Assembly (NCBI GenBank): GCA_021650895.1
Contig: CP091278.1
Coordinates: 2,385,659-2,449,658, forward strand
DNA: 64,000 nt
Origin: Candidatus Jettenia sp.
GTDB lineage: Bacteria; Planctomycetota; Brocadiia; Brocadiales; Brocadiaceae
Reading direction: 5' to 3'
Below the pieces are notes generated by a model. It was not told the DNA's origin. It searched no databases and saw only the letters and a program-made list of their open reading frames with translations. Positions 19,131-28,152 of the stretch are shown here, piece after piece. The stretch's first letter is position 1; every line of letters begins with the position of its first letter. The position numbers and the translations under genes were made by a program.

Positions 19131-19661
19131 ATGAGAAAGACCACAGCAATCATGCTTGCCGCGGGAAAAGGAACACGTATGCGGTCGTCGAGACCCAAAG
19201 TATTGCACGAGGTATGTGGCACGCCCTTTTTAGAATATGTGATTGAAGTTGTACAGGAGGCCGGGTTCTCGCAAATAATCGTTGTTGCAGGAGATAAAAA
19301 AGAATCAGTAAAAGATAATCTTAAAAAGATGTCCGTTGAAATTGCAGAGCAGTATGAGCAATTAGGAACCGCACACGCCGTCATGTCTGTTAGACACCTT
19401 CTTCCAAACAGGACGGATGCTATCATAGTATTGAATGGTGATACTCCTCTCGTCAAGCCTCAAACGTTGAAAAAATTAATCACTATAAATACCGAGACAG
19501 AAGCAGATGTAACATTATTAACGGCTTGCCTGGATAAATCACGAGGATATGGCAGGATTTCCAGAGATTTACACGGCTGTATAAAAGGGATTATAGAAGA
19601 AAGCGAGGCGAGTGCAGAGGGGTTAAAAATTAAAGAAATTAAGGCAGGGCTTTTTTCGTAG
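19131..19661 (+). CDS. Truncated GlmU-type nucleotidyltransferase
   Basis: 176 aa. The N-terminus is a good uridyltransferase domain: MLAAGKGTRMRSSRPKVLHE (the LxxGxGTxM...PK signature), QLGTAHAVMS and VLNGDTPLV. The protein stops at EIKAGLFS, where GlmU normally reads E-I/V-N-T-G; the second half of the uridyltransferase domain and the whole left-handed beta-helix acetyltransferase are missing, since prs starts 9 bp later. Position before prs-rplY-pth matches the gcaD(glmU)-prs-ctc-pth order of Bacillus. It is either a specialised short protein or a decayed glmU; a full enzyme is presumably elsewhere. Confidence 0.7.
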   Translation: MRKTTAIMLAAGKGTRMRSSRPKVLHEVCGTPFLEYVIEVVQEAGFSQIIVVAGDKKESVKDNLKKMSVEIAEQYEQLGTAHAVMSVRHLLPNRTDAIIVLNGDTPLVKPQTLKKLITINTETEADVTLLTACLDKSRGYGRISRDLHGCIKGIIEESEASAEGLKIKEIKAGLFS

Positions 19662-19670
19662 AAGGATAAC

Positions 19671-20639
19671 ATGGATAAAAAAAGAAGGCTCGAAGAGATA
19701 AATAATTTAAAGATATTTTCGGGAAATGCAAATTCTGTATTGGCAGAAAAAATTTGCGAACATTTATCAATTCGTCTGGGTAATGCATATGTAGGTCGTT
19801 TTCCGGACGGAGAAATTGATCTGAAGGTAAATGAGGATGTCCGTGGCGCTGATGTGTTTCTTGTACAACCGACATGTCCTCCGGTGAATGAAAATTTAGC
19901 AGAATTGCTTATATTTATAGACTGTTTAAAAAGGGCATCAGCAGCACGTATTACGGCGGTATTGCCCTATTATGGGTATGCCAGAAAAGACAGAAAAGAC
20001 GAGGGCCGTGTACCAATAACAGCAAAATTAGTGGCAAATCTTATCACAGAGTCAGGCGCCGACCGCGTGCTTACCGTTGATTTGCATGCAGCTCAAATAC
20101 AGGGGTTTTTTGATATACCTGTAGACCATTTGCTTGCTTTCCCTGTACTCTCGAAGTATTTCGAAAGGCTAAAATCAGAAGATCTGGTAGTGGTAACACC
20201 TGATGTGGGTGGAATAAAACTTGCTAGAAATTATTCCAAAAAACTGGGAATAAAAATGGCTATTGTCGACAAACGAAGGGTAGGGCCGGACGAAACACAA
20301 ATTGGCTTTGTTATAGGAGATGTAAATAATAAGGATGTAATAATGATTGATGATTTAATTGCTACCGGCGGTTCCATTGTTCAGGCGGCAAATGTATTAA
20401 AAGAAAGGGGCGCAAAGGATATTTATGTTGGTGCTACCCATCCTGTATTTTGCGGGAGTGCCGTAGAAAAGCTTTCTGCTGCGCCAATAAAAGAGATTAT
20501 TGTAACCGATACGATACCGCTTACGGAAAAGGCAAAAAGTTGTCATGATAAAATTAAGGTATTATCAATTTCTGAACTTTTAGGAGATGCGATTATGAGG
20601 ATTCATCGGCACGAGTCTGTGAGTTCTCTCTTTGTTTAA
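19671..20639 (+). CDS. prs: Ribose-phosphate pyrophosphokinase
   Basis: 322 aa, full length. Makes PRPP from ribose 5-phosphate and ATP for nucleotide, His and Trp synthesis. Key blocks: VGRFPDGEIDLKV, YARKDRKDEGRVPITAKL, TVDLHAAQIQGFFDIP and the PRPP loop VIMIDDLIATGGSIVQAA. GAAGGA precedes the ATG, 9 bp after the truncated glmU gene. Confidence 0.96.
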   Translation: MDKKRRLEEINNLKIFSGNANSVLAEKICEHLSIRLGNAYVGRFPDGEIDLKVNEDVRGADVFLVQPTCPPVNENLAELLIFIDCLKRASAARITAVLPYYGYARKDRKDEGRVPITAKLVANLITESGADRVLTVDLHAAQIQGFFDIPVDHLLAFPVLSKYFERLKSEDLVVVTPDVGGIKLARNYSKKLGIKMAIVDKRRVGPDETQIGFVIGDVNNKDVIMIDDLIATGGSIVQAANVLKERGAKDIYVGATHPVFCGSAVEKLSAAPIKEIIVTDTIPLTEKAKSCHDKIKVLSISELLGDAIMRIHRHESVSSLFV

Positions 20640-20671
20640 TTATTATTTTATGTTTTAGGGAGCAAATAGAG

Positions 20672-21313
20672 ATGGAAATCTTAGAATTAAAGGCAGAAAA
20701 AAGAACAACAAAAGGGAAAAAGGTAATGAAAAGATTGCGAGAGGAAAGCCAAATCCCGGCTATTTTATATGGTCATAAATTAGATAATGTCATGCTGTGT
20801 TTTGAAGAAGGTCAATTTGCCCGTATACTCAATACTGGAGCAAGAATGGTCCGTTTAGCGTTTGATGATAAAAAAGAATCCGTACTTATAAAGGATATTC
20901 AGTATGATTACATTTCAGATCGTGTAATCCATGTGGATTTCTCCCGGATTGATCTGGATGAAAGGATTAAACTGCGGGTACCCATCGAACTCTTTGGTGA
21001 ATCTGCCGGAGTAAAGGAAGGCGGTGTGCTGACTTATGTTATGAAGGATGTAGAAGTAGAATGTCTGCCAATTGCCATACCTGAAAAAATAAAAGTAAAT
21101 ATATCGGATTTAAATCTGGGAAAAGCAATTCATGTCAAAGAATTACCTGTGCTGGAGGGTATTCAATACATATCGGATCCCGACGCAGTGATTGTATCTG
21201 TGCATCAGCCTGCAGCGGAAAAAGTTGTGCCAGAGGAAGAACTATTGGCTGAGCCTGAAGTTATTACCAAGAAGCCGAAAGAAGGGGAAGAAACAGAAGC
21301 GAAATCTGCATAA
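20672..21313 (+). CDS. rplY: Ribosomal protein L25 (Ctc/TL5 form)
   Basis: 213 aa. An N-terminal 5S-rRNA-binding L25 domain (EILELKAEKRTTKGKK, IPAILYGH, IKDIQYDYISDRVIHVDF) is followed by the C-terminal TL5 beta-domain (IELFGESAGVKEGGVL, ELPVLEGIQYISDPDAVIVS) and an acidic tail. The long form is the general-stress (Ctc) type and sits between prs and pth as in Bacillus. Confidence 0.94.
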   Translation: MEILELKAEKRTTKGKKVMKRLREESQIPAILYGHKLDNVMLCFEEGQFARILNTGARMVRLAFDDKKESVLIKDIQYDYISDRVIHVDFSRIDLDERIKLRVPIELFGESAGVKEGGVLTYVMKDVEVECLPIAIPEKIKVNISDLNLGKAIHVKELPVLEGIQYISDPDAVIVSVHQPAAEKVVPEEELLAEPEVITKKPKEGEETEAKSA

Positions 21314-21335
21314 AAATAGAGCATGGTATGTTTTC

Positions 21336-21890
21336 ATGAAGATCATTGTTGGTCTGGGCAATCCTGGGAAAAAATATGTAAAAACAAGGCACAACCTGGG
21401 TTTTATGGTAATCGATCAATTTGCCCTGCAATTTGATATGGAATGTAATAACAAAAGATTTCAATCTCTTTTTGGTAAGAAGGTACTGGAAGATGAAGAG
21501 ATTATACTATTAAAACCACAGACATTTATGAACTTGAGCGGAGTTGCTGTAAAGGAAGCTGTAAATATGTATAAATGCGCGTTTCAAGATCTTATGATTA
21601 TCGGTGATGATTTAGATATGCCTTTAGGAAAAATGCGTATCAGGCGCTGTGGTGGTTGTGGAGGACACAGGGGCCTGGAATCTGTCGCGGCGAGCCTGGG
21701 GTCCACAAATTTTCCTCGTTTAAGGGTTGGAATAGGGAGGCCATCTGCGGGTGATCCGGGTAATTATGTCCTGTCCCCATTTCCCGGAGAAGAGGAAACT
21801 ATAGTAAAGGAATCTTTAGATAAAGCTTGTCAGGCCTTAAAAATCTGGATTTTTGAAGGGATTGAGGCGTGTATGAATAAGTTTAATTAA
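21336..21890 (+). CDS. pth: Peptidyl-tRNA hydrolase
   Basis: 184 aa from the ATG at 21336. Releases tRNA from stalled peptidyl-tRNA. Active-site residues are all visible: GLGNPGKKY (Asn10 equivalent), KTRHNLGF (catalytic His), KPQTFMNLSG (Asn68), IIGDDLDMPLGK (Asp93). The frame is open further upstream inside rplY, but the conserved MKIIVGLGNPG start fixes the gene. Confidence 0.95.
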   Translation: MKIIVGLGNPGKKYVKTRHNLGFMVIDQFALQFDMECNNKRFQSLFGKKVLEDEEIILLKPQTFMNLSGVAVKEAVNMYKCAFQDLMIIGDDLDMPLGKMRIRRCGGCGGHRGLESVAASLGSTNFPRLRVGIGRPSAGDPGNYVLSPFPGEEETIVKESLDKACQALKIWIFEGIEACMNKFN

Positions 21891-21974
21891 TTAATCTTTT
21901 TATCGTGTATGAAAATAGTATAAAATAGTTTTGTAATTTTTATAGTAAAATAGAAAAAGTAGGAGGTAAAGAAT

Positions 21975-22391
21975 TTGAGGATGTACGAAGGATTGTTCTT
22001 AATTGATAACACCCATGCCAGCATGGAATGGGATAATGTGGTAAGGCATATCCATGATATTCTGCAAAAAAATGGAGCGGAGATTCTGAAAACAGAGAAA
22101 TGGGGTGAAAAAAAATTAGCATATAAGATCAAAGGACATAAACGTGGGACTTATCTGCTTATCCATTTTAACGCTAAAAGCGGGGCTATCGCAGCAATAA
22201 AAAGGGATTTCCAGCTTTCTGATTATGTCATCCGTTCTTTAATCGTAAAAGATGATAAAATTGAGGAGGTATCTCAGATCGGTGTAATTGAGCCAATACC
22301 CGGAAGAAACACGGGCACTACTCCTGAAATAAAAGATGCAGAATTATTGGAAAAAACAGATATGGCAATCAATGTTACAGGCGAAGTATAG
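21975..22391 (+). CDS. rpsF: Ribosomal protein S6
   Basis: 138 aa, with MYEGLFLIDNTHASMEW at the N-terminus, GEKKLAYKIKGHKRGTYLLIHF and FQLSDYVIRSLIVKDD in the core. An acidic extension follows. AGGAGG (21961-21966) lies 8 bp before TTG 21975, which fits better than the ATG two codons later. First of the conserved rpsF-ssb-rpsR-rplI cluster. Confidence 0.94.
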   Translation: MRMYEGLFLIDNTHASMEWDNVVRHIHDILQKNGAEILKTEKWGEKKLAYKIKGHKRGTYLLIHFNAKSGAIAAIKRDFQLSDYVIRSLIVKDDKIEEVSQIGVIEPIPGRNTGTTPEIKDAELLEKTDMAINVTGEV

Positions 22392-22486
22392 CATCTCCAG
22401 GGCTCGGGTCGTACCCAGGGACTCATCAAACCGGCATCAAGGTTTGTAGCAATATATTTATGGAAGAATTTTTAAAGGAGTAACGT

Positions 22487-22927
22487 ATGGCAAGTCTTAA
22501 TAAGGTTTTTCTTATGGGGAATCTTACTCGAGACCCGGAGTTAAGATATACCCCGGCAGGATTAGCAGTCGCAAGTTTCGGGATTGCAATCAATAGTGCT
22601 TGGACAGCTAAAAGTGGAGAAAAGAAAGAAGAAGTGTGCTACGTTGATATTAATATTTTTGGGCGTAGAGCAGAGGTTGTTGGTGAATATTTTAGTAAAG
22701 GGAATCCGATTTTTATAGAAGGACGTTTACAGTTTAATCAATGGGAAACCAAAGAGGGACAAAAAAGGAACACGCTTCGCGTTGTTGCAGACAACTTTCA
22801 ATTCATTGGAGGTTTAACGAAACGTCCGGAAGAAGGGGCTGGAATATCATCTAAAGAAGGTAAACAATCAGGCGATACGCCGGAAGATGTTAATCTTGAT
22901 ATAAATCATGAGGATATACCGTTTTAA
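22487..22927 (+). CDS. ssb: Single-stranded DNA-binding protein
   Basis: 146 aa. OB-fold core with NKVFLMGNLTRDPELRYTP, VDINIFGRRAEVVGEYFSKG and IEGRLQFNQWETKEGQKR; the C-terminus ends in DINHEDIPF, the acidic D-I-P-F tip that recruits partner proteins. AAAGGAG precedes the ATG. Between rpsF and rpsR as in many bacteria. Confidence 0.96.
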   Translation: MASLNKVFLMGNLTRDPELRYTPAGLAVASFGIAINSAWTAKSGEKKEEVCYVDINIFGRRAEVVGEYFSKGNPIFIEGRLQFNQWETKEGQKRNTLRVVADNFQFIGGLTKRPEEGAGISSKEGKQSGDTPEDVNLDINHEDIPF

Positions 22928-22969
22928 GATCGTTTCATAAAATTTTTATAAGGATAAAAAGGATTAAAC

Positions 22970-23191
22970 ATGAGTAAAAAGAGGTTTAACAGAACAAGTA
23001 AGTGCCGGTTTTGCAGGATGGGGATTGAAGAGTTAGATTACAAGGATACTCAAAACCTGGTAAAACTTACAACAAATCAGGGAAAACTTTTTTCAAGAAA
23101 ACGTTCTGGAAATTGCGCTCATCATCAGCACTCAGTAAAGCTTTCTGTTAAAAGGGCAAGATTTATGGCGCTGCTTCCCTATGTAGCGTAA
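22970..23191 (+). CDS. rpsR: Ribosomal protein S18
   Basis: 73 aa, usual size. The order, the basic composition, CRFCRMGIEELDYKDTQNL near the start and SVKLSVKRARFMALLPYVA at the end fit S18. Two Cys in CRFC suggest the zinc-type N-terminus. Confidence 0.95.
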   Translation: MSKKRFNRTSKCRFCRMGIEELDYKDTQNLVKLTTNQGKLFSRKRSGNCAHHQHSVKLSVKRARFMALLPYVA

Positions 23192-23291
23192 TCGTTACAA
23201 AAAAGAAGGAACGATAATTGCGGAATCATAAAATATTCTGTTATTTGTAATTAAGCTTGAAATTTGAGTTACCGAGGAGGAAATAAAACGT

Positions 23292-23759
23292 ATGGAATTG
23301 TTGTTGAAGAAGAACGTAGATAAGCTGGGCATGATTGGTGATATCGTAAAGGTAAAGGAAGGGTATGCAAGAAACTATTTATTGCCCAGAGGGTTAGCGA
23401 CAACCGTTTCTCCGGCTAATGTAAAACAGATAGAGAAAGAAAAGATAAAGATGACCTTGCAGTTGAAAGAAGAGAGTGAACGATTGCGGGGGGTACTCGA
23501 TAAAATTGCTGCTGCTTCTTGTATAATTCCTGCGAAGGCAAATGAAGAAGGCAAGCTCTTTGGTTCTGTTACCAGTGCTCAAATTGCAGAAGCATTGGCA
23601 AAAGAAGGCTATCCGGTAGATAAAGAAATGGTAAAATTAGATAGTCCGATAAAAGTTTGTGGTGTATATGATGTTGTAGTCGCCGTGAATATGGAATTAC
23701 AAACAAAGTGTAAAGTAACGGTGGTAAGCGAGGATGCCGATCAGCCAAAGAACGCTTAA
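23292..23759 (+). CDS. rplI: Ribosomal protein L9
   Basis: 155 aa. N-terminal LGMIGDIVKVKEGYARNYLL and PRGLATTVSPANV are diagnostic; a connecting helix rich in Lys/Glu follows, then a C-terminal domain with ANEEGKLFGSVTSAQIAEAL. GAGGAGG precedes the ATG. Confidence 0.96.
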   Translation: MELLLKKNVDKLGMIGDIVKVKEGYARNYLLPRGLATTVSPANVKQIEKEKIKMTLQLKEESERLRGVLDKIAAASCIIPAKANEEGKLFGSVTSAQIAEALAKEGYPVDKEMVKLDSPIKVCGVYDVVVAVNMELQTKCKVTVVSEDADQPKNA

Positions 23760-23780
23760 TTTCTTTTCGGAGAAGTAATC

Positions 23781-25115
23781 ATGGCTGCTGAGTCCATACT
23801 TGAACGCACCCTACCTCAAAGTATCGAGGCCGAGATGAGTGTTCTGGGCGCGATGTTACTGGATAATGAGGTAATTAGTATCGTAATTCCCATTCTAAGC
23901 AAAAATAGTTTTTATAAAACGGCACATCAGGAATTATTTCAAACCATAGTAGAACTCTACGATAAAGGACAAACGGTTGATTTAGTTATTCTCAGAGAAG
24001 AACTGAAGAAGCGTTCATTATTAGAGAAGGTCGGTGGGATAGAATATATAATAGGATTAGAAGAGTCTGTCCCTACGATAGGAAATGTAGAATATTACGC
24101 AAATATAGTTCGCGAAAAAGCCATTAAAAGAAATTTAATTGAAGTGGCAGCAAATATTCAAAAGGAAGCTTTTCTTGATACTTTAGACACTGATAATTTA
24201 CTCGATACGTCAGAAAGAGCAATTTTTGATATTACCCAAAAAAAATTTAATACAGCTTCTACGAGACTGAACGAAGTTCTTAAATTAACCTTTAATCGTA
24301 TTGAAAATTTACATGACAGGCAAAACAGATTAACGGGATTGTCTACAGGATTTTACGATTTAGATGACATTACGTGTGGATTACAAGCCTCTGAACTTAT
24401 CATTGTCGCTGCAAGACCGAGTATGGGCAAGACGAGTCTTGCTCTCAATATTATTGAACATGTGGGAGTTGTTGAGAAAAAGCCTGCTGTCATATTTTCT
24501 CTGGAAATGTCAGCACAGCAGGTAGCCCAGAACATGCTGTGCTCCCATGCGCAGGTAGATGCACATAAACTACGTATGGGTTTCTTAGATGATAAACAAT
24601 GGAGTAATCTTTCCTTTGGATTGGGATCCTTGTCTGAAGCGCCAATATTTATCGATGATACTCCTGGCCTTACTGTTCTGGAAGTGCGTGCAAAGGCGCG
24701 CAGGTTAAAGGCTCAATATGATATTCAAGTAGTAGTAGTAGATTATTTACAGTTGATGGAATCGCCACGGGCGGAAAGTCGACAACAAGAAATTTCTATT
24801 ATATCTCGTGGCCTTAAATCACTCTCCAGGGAATTATCGATTCCGGTGATTGCTGTATCGCAGTTAAATAGGTCTGTGGAGGCAAGAGAAGGGCATAAAC
24901 CAAGGATGTCAGATTTACGTGAATCAGGATCAATTGAACAAGATGCAGATGTCATTATCCTTTTGCACAGGGATAGTTATTACGATCCGGAAAAGGACAA
25001 CACCGCAGAGCTTATTATTGCCAAACAACGAAACGGGCCCACCGGAACAGTGAAACTGGCGTTTCGTTCTCATATTATGCGTTTTGAGAGTTTGGCCTCT
25101 GCAGGTAACAAATGA
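23781..25115 (+). CDS. dnaB: Replicative DNA helicase
   Basis: 444 aa. N-terminal domain (LPQSIEAEMSVLGAMLLDN) and a RecA-type C-terminal domain with Walker A ARPSMGKTSLALNI, Walker B VVVVDYLQLM and the downstream block ISRGLKSLSRELSIPVIAVS. Unwinds DNA at the replication fork. No intein insertion. It overlaps bamA by 4 bp (ATGA), so the replication and envelope genes are translationally coupled. Confidence 0.97.
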   Translation: MAAESILERTLPQSIEAEMSVLGAMLLDNEVISIVIPILSKNSFYKTAHQELFQTIVELYDKGQTVDLVILREELKKRSLLEKVGGIEYIIGLEESVPTIGNVEYYANIVREKAIKRNLIEVAANIQKEAFLDTLDTDNLLDTSERAIFDITQKKFNTASTRLNEVLKLTFNRIENLHDRQNRLTGLSTGFYDLDDITCGLQASELIIVAARPSMGKTSLALNIIEHVGVVEKKPAVIFSLEMSAQQVAQNMLCSHAQVDAHKLRMGFLDDKQWSNLSFGLGSLSEAPIFIDDTPGLTVLEVRAKARRLKAQYDIQVVVVDYLQLMESPRAESRQQEISIISRGLKSLSRELSIPVIAVSQLNRSVEAREGHKPRMSDLRESGSIEQDADVIILLHRDSYYDPEKDNTAELIIAKQRNGPTGTVKLAFRSHIMRFESLASAGNK

Positions 25116-27484
25116 GATATAAAGTTTTACTGCGTGAGACAGGGATAATTCTATTGCTGGTTTTAACTTTTTGTCTTGTATATACGAAAGTTTTATGTGC
25201 CGAAGCATCAGAAAAAATCTCAAGGATCATCAAAAAAGTTGAAATTAAAGGGAATCAACGTATTAGTACGGCTGCAATAAAAAGCAGTATTCGGGTAAAA
25301 GAAGGCGATACGTATGATCCACAGATAGTAAGTCAGGATGTCGATGCAATTTGGTCAATGGGGTTCTTTGATAATATAGAAGTAGAGTTGGAAGAGATTC
25401 CTGGAGGATTGAAGCTTATATTTGCTGTTACTGAGCGTACCATAATTGATGAAATACAGTTTGATGGTAATGAGAAAATTAAGACAAAAAAACTGAAAAA
25501 GCAAATTGAGATCAAAGAGGGGGATTATTTAAAGCATTATCTTTTAAAGCTGGATGAGGATAAGATTAGGGAGTTTTACATCAAAAAGTGTTTTCCCCGA
25601 GTACAGGTGCATGCAGAAAGTAAAATAGCAGATGGCAGAAGTATAGTAGTCTTTCATATTGACGAGGGTCCGAAAATCCGTATCGCAAAGATAAAGTTTG
25701 GAGGGAATACAGGTTTTAAACGTAAAAAACTTCTGAAACAAATGGAAATACGGCGGAAACGCTTCCCAACCCTTATATTCCCGGGTAGGTTTGATAAGAA
25801 AATATTTGAGTCTGATATTAATAAACTGAAAGAATTTTACATGAATAATGGATGGCTAGATGTCGAGATTGGATGGGAAATAACCTACAAGAATCATAAT
25901 AAGATGTATATTATTATCCATATAAAAGAGGGCGAACGATACTATGTGGAAAATGTCAAGATAGAAGGAGAAAACCTGTTTACCGAAGAGGAATTAAAGG
26001 AAAAGCTAAAGTTAAAAGAGGGCGGCCCCTTCTTTTTGGATGCCGTCGATAAAGATACCTATCAAATTCGTTTGGCTTATGGAGAACAGGGATATATTGG
26101 CGCCCGTGTTGAGGAAAGACATACCTTTAGTTCGGAAGGTACAAAGGTAAATGTCTTTTTTACTATAGACGAAAAAAACAGACATTATATAGAAAAGATT
26201 AAAATACTCGGTAATGATAAAACGCGGGACAATGTTATTCGAAGGCAATTGACATTCTATCCCGGAGAAAAGTTAGATACAGAAAAGATACGTGATAGCC
26301 AGAGGCGTCTCACTAATACGGGATATTTTGATATGGAATCGGGCGTGCCAGCAGGAATTAACTTTGAACCAGGTTCTGAAGCCGATAAACAAAATATCCT
26401 GGTGGAGGTTAAAGAGGGAAGAACCGGAATGTTGCGGTTTGGTGGTGGGTACGGCGCAAACGTTGGGGCCTTTGGTGATATTTCTTATACTGATAGAAAT
26501 TTCGATGTTACGGATTTACCAAAAAGCTGGAATGATTTCCTGGAAGGTAATGCCTTCCGTGGCGCAGGCGAGGTGTTAACGTTGCGATTCAGCCCTGGTT
26601 TCCAGAGGACGGAAATCCTGGCATCTTTAACGAATCCAGCCGTATTCGATTCTCCCTACAGCGCTGGATTAAGCTTATTCAGCTATCTGAGATGGTACGA
26701 GGAGTATCAGCAGCAAAGCAGCGGCTCAAGGGTTTCTTTGGGAAGAGAGATTCAGAGGGATTTTTTTGTAAGATTAAGTCCGGAGTTTAGTGTTATAAAT
26801 ATTAAAAGACAGGACGAGAAAGAGGATACGCCGCAAGATGTACTGGATGTTGAGGGAAGTCATTTGAAGGCTGGCATTACCTTATCTGCGCTTATAAACA
26901 AGACTGATAATATCTATGCACCAATGAGAGGCTACGAGGGAGATTCCTCGCTAGAGTATGCAGGGATGGATGTGGATATCGTTAAGTATAAAATCCAAAC
27001 GACGAGATACCACCCACTCTTTGATGTTCCAAAGTGGGGAAAACATGTCATTATGTATGGAGGTACATTTGGTGTTGTGGAATCAACTTCCGGAGAAGAT
27101 GTGCCAATATTTGAAAGGTTTTTTGCTGGTGGTTATGGCTCATTGAGAGGGTTTGACTATAGAGGGGTAGCGCCTATTGATGAAAAAACAGAAGATCAAA
27201 TTGGTGGAAATTTATTGATGTTGATGAATGCAGAGTATATTGTCCCCCTCTATAAAGATATTATTCGGGCAGCTTTTTTTATTGATAGCGGAAAGGCAGA
27301 CCGAGGAATTAGTGATATTAATTTCGATCGTTTCAGGGTATCAATGGGAGTTGGATTAAGGTTGAGCATTCCCTTTCTTGGCCGTTCTACGATATCGATA
27401 GATTACGGTATTCCTATTATGAAAGAAGCTGCAGATGAGGTTGAGGCGTTTTCATTTAATTTTGGAGGAGGCGGTAGCTACTAA
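25112..27484 (+). CDS. bamA: Outer-membrane assembly factor BamA
   Basis: 790 aa. Signal peptide about 1-30, five POTRA repeats (from KKVEIKGNQRIST, then IDEIQFDGNEKIKTKKL, IAKIKFGGNTGFKRKKL, VENVKIEGENLFTEEEL, IEKIKILGNDKTRDNVI) and a C-terminal 16-strand barrel with FERFFAGGYGSLRGFDYRG, the VRGF-like lid motif. Inserts barrel proteins into the outer membrane, here including the 10.1-kb barrel. Ends GGGSY rather than in Phe. Followed after 2 bp by the Skp-like chaperone gene. Confidence 0.95.
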   Translation: MRYKVLLRETGIILLLVLTFCLVYTKVLCAEASEKISRIIKKVEIKGNQRISTAAIKSSIRVKEGDTYDPQIVSQDVDAIWSMGFFDNIEVELEEIPGGLKLIFAVTERTIIDEIQFDGNEKIKTKKLKKQIEIKEGDYLKHYLLKLDEDKIREFYIKKCFPRVQVHAESKIADGRSIVVFHIDEGPKIRIAKIKFGGNTGFKRKKLLKQMEIRRKRFPTLIFPGRFDKKIFESDINKLKEFYMNNGWLDVEIGWEITYKNHNKMYIIIHIKEGERYYVENVKIEGENLFTEEELKEKLKLKEGGPFFLDAVDKDTYQIRLAYGEQGYIGARVEERHTFSSEGTKVNVFFTIDEKNRHYIEKIKILGNDKTRDNVIRRQLTFYPGEKLDTEKIRDSQRRLTNTGYFDMESGVPAGINFEPGSEADKQNILVEVKEGRTGMLRFGGGYGANVGAFGDISYTDRNFDVTDLPKSWNDFLEGNAFRGAGEVLTLRFSPGFQRTEILASLTNPAVFDSPYSAGLSLFSYLRWYEEYQQQSSGSRVSLGREIQRDFFVRLSPEFSVINIKRQDEKEDTPQDVLDVEGSHLKAGITLSALINKTDNIYAPMRGYEGDSSLEYAGMDVDIVKYKIQTTRYHPLFDVPKWGKHVIMYGGTFGVVESTSGEDVPIFERFFAGGYGSLRGFDYRGVAPIDEKTEDQIGGNLLMLMNAEYIVPLYKDIIRAAFFIDSGKADRGISDINFDRFRVSMGVGLRLSIPFLGRSTISIDYGIPIMKEAADEVEAFSFNFGGGGSY

Positions 27485-27486
27485 TT

Positions 27487-28149
27487 ATGGAATTAGAAAC
27501 AGTATTGAAGCATGGCAGGAAAATAAACAATCTTTTATGTATTGCAGCAATGTTTACCTGTTTGTATCTCTTTTCGCTGTCGGGTTTGTCGCTTGTACAA
27601 GCAAAAGAAGCAGGTGGGGATAATGTGCCTTCAAGAAACCTGAAATTAGGAGTGGTTGATTTAAATAGTGTGTTTGAGAAGTATGAAAAGAGAAAGAATT
27701 TTGATGCACAGCTTAAAGAACAGGAGAAGAAGCATCAAAAAATTATTAATGATAAAAAGAAAGAGCTGGTAAGCTTGAATGAGAAGATACAACTCCTCGA
27801 TTTAGGAAGTGAAGCAAGGAGAAAAGACGAAGAGGCTTTTGAAAAGAAAAATATAGAATTAGAATCATATGCGAAGTTTGCTGAGAAAAGTTTGATGAAG
27901 AAGTATAAGGATTATTTTGAAAATCTTTACACGGAGGTATGTAAGGAAGTAGAAAATATAGGTAAGCTTGAACAATATGATCTGATTATTAAGAAAGAAG
28001 AGCCTGAATTGCAGAGCGGGGGAATCTCAGAGCTGCAGTTTAAGGTTGGAATAAAAGCAGTCTTATACCATTCTGATGAAATTGATATTACCAACCGGGT
28101 AATTGAGACCTTAAACAAAAAATATTCAGAAGCTAGCAAGGGAAAATAA
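27487..28149 (+). CDS. OmpH/Skp-like periplasmic chaperone
   Basis: 220 aa. Hydrophobic signal (about 18-38), then KLGVVDLNSVFEKYEKRKNF, the typical Skp start, and a long Lys/Glu coiled coil that would form the tentacles, ending in a beta-rich segment YDLIIKKEEPEL. Position directly after bamA is the classic context. Carries unfolded outer-membrane proteins across the periplasm. Confidence 0.88.
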   Translation: MELETVLKHGRKINNLLCIAAMFTCLYLFSLSGLSLVQAKEAGGDNVPSRNLKLGVVDLNSVFEKYEKRKNFDAQLKEQEKKHQKIINDKKKELVSLNEKIQLLDLGSEARRKDEEAFEKKNIELESYAKFAEKSLMKKYKDYFENLYTEVCKEVENIGKLEQYDLIIKKEEPELQSGGISELQFKVGIKAVLYHSDEIDITNRVIETLNKKYSEASKGK

Positions 28150-28152
28150 TGC

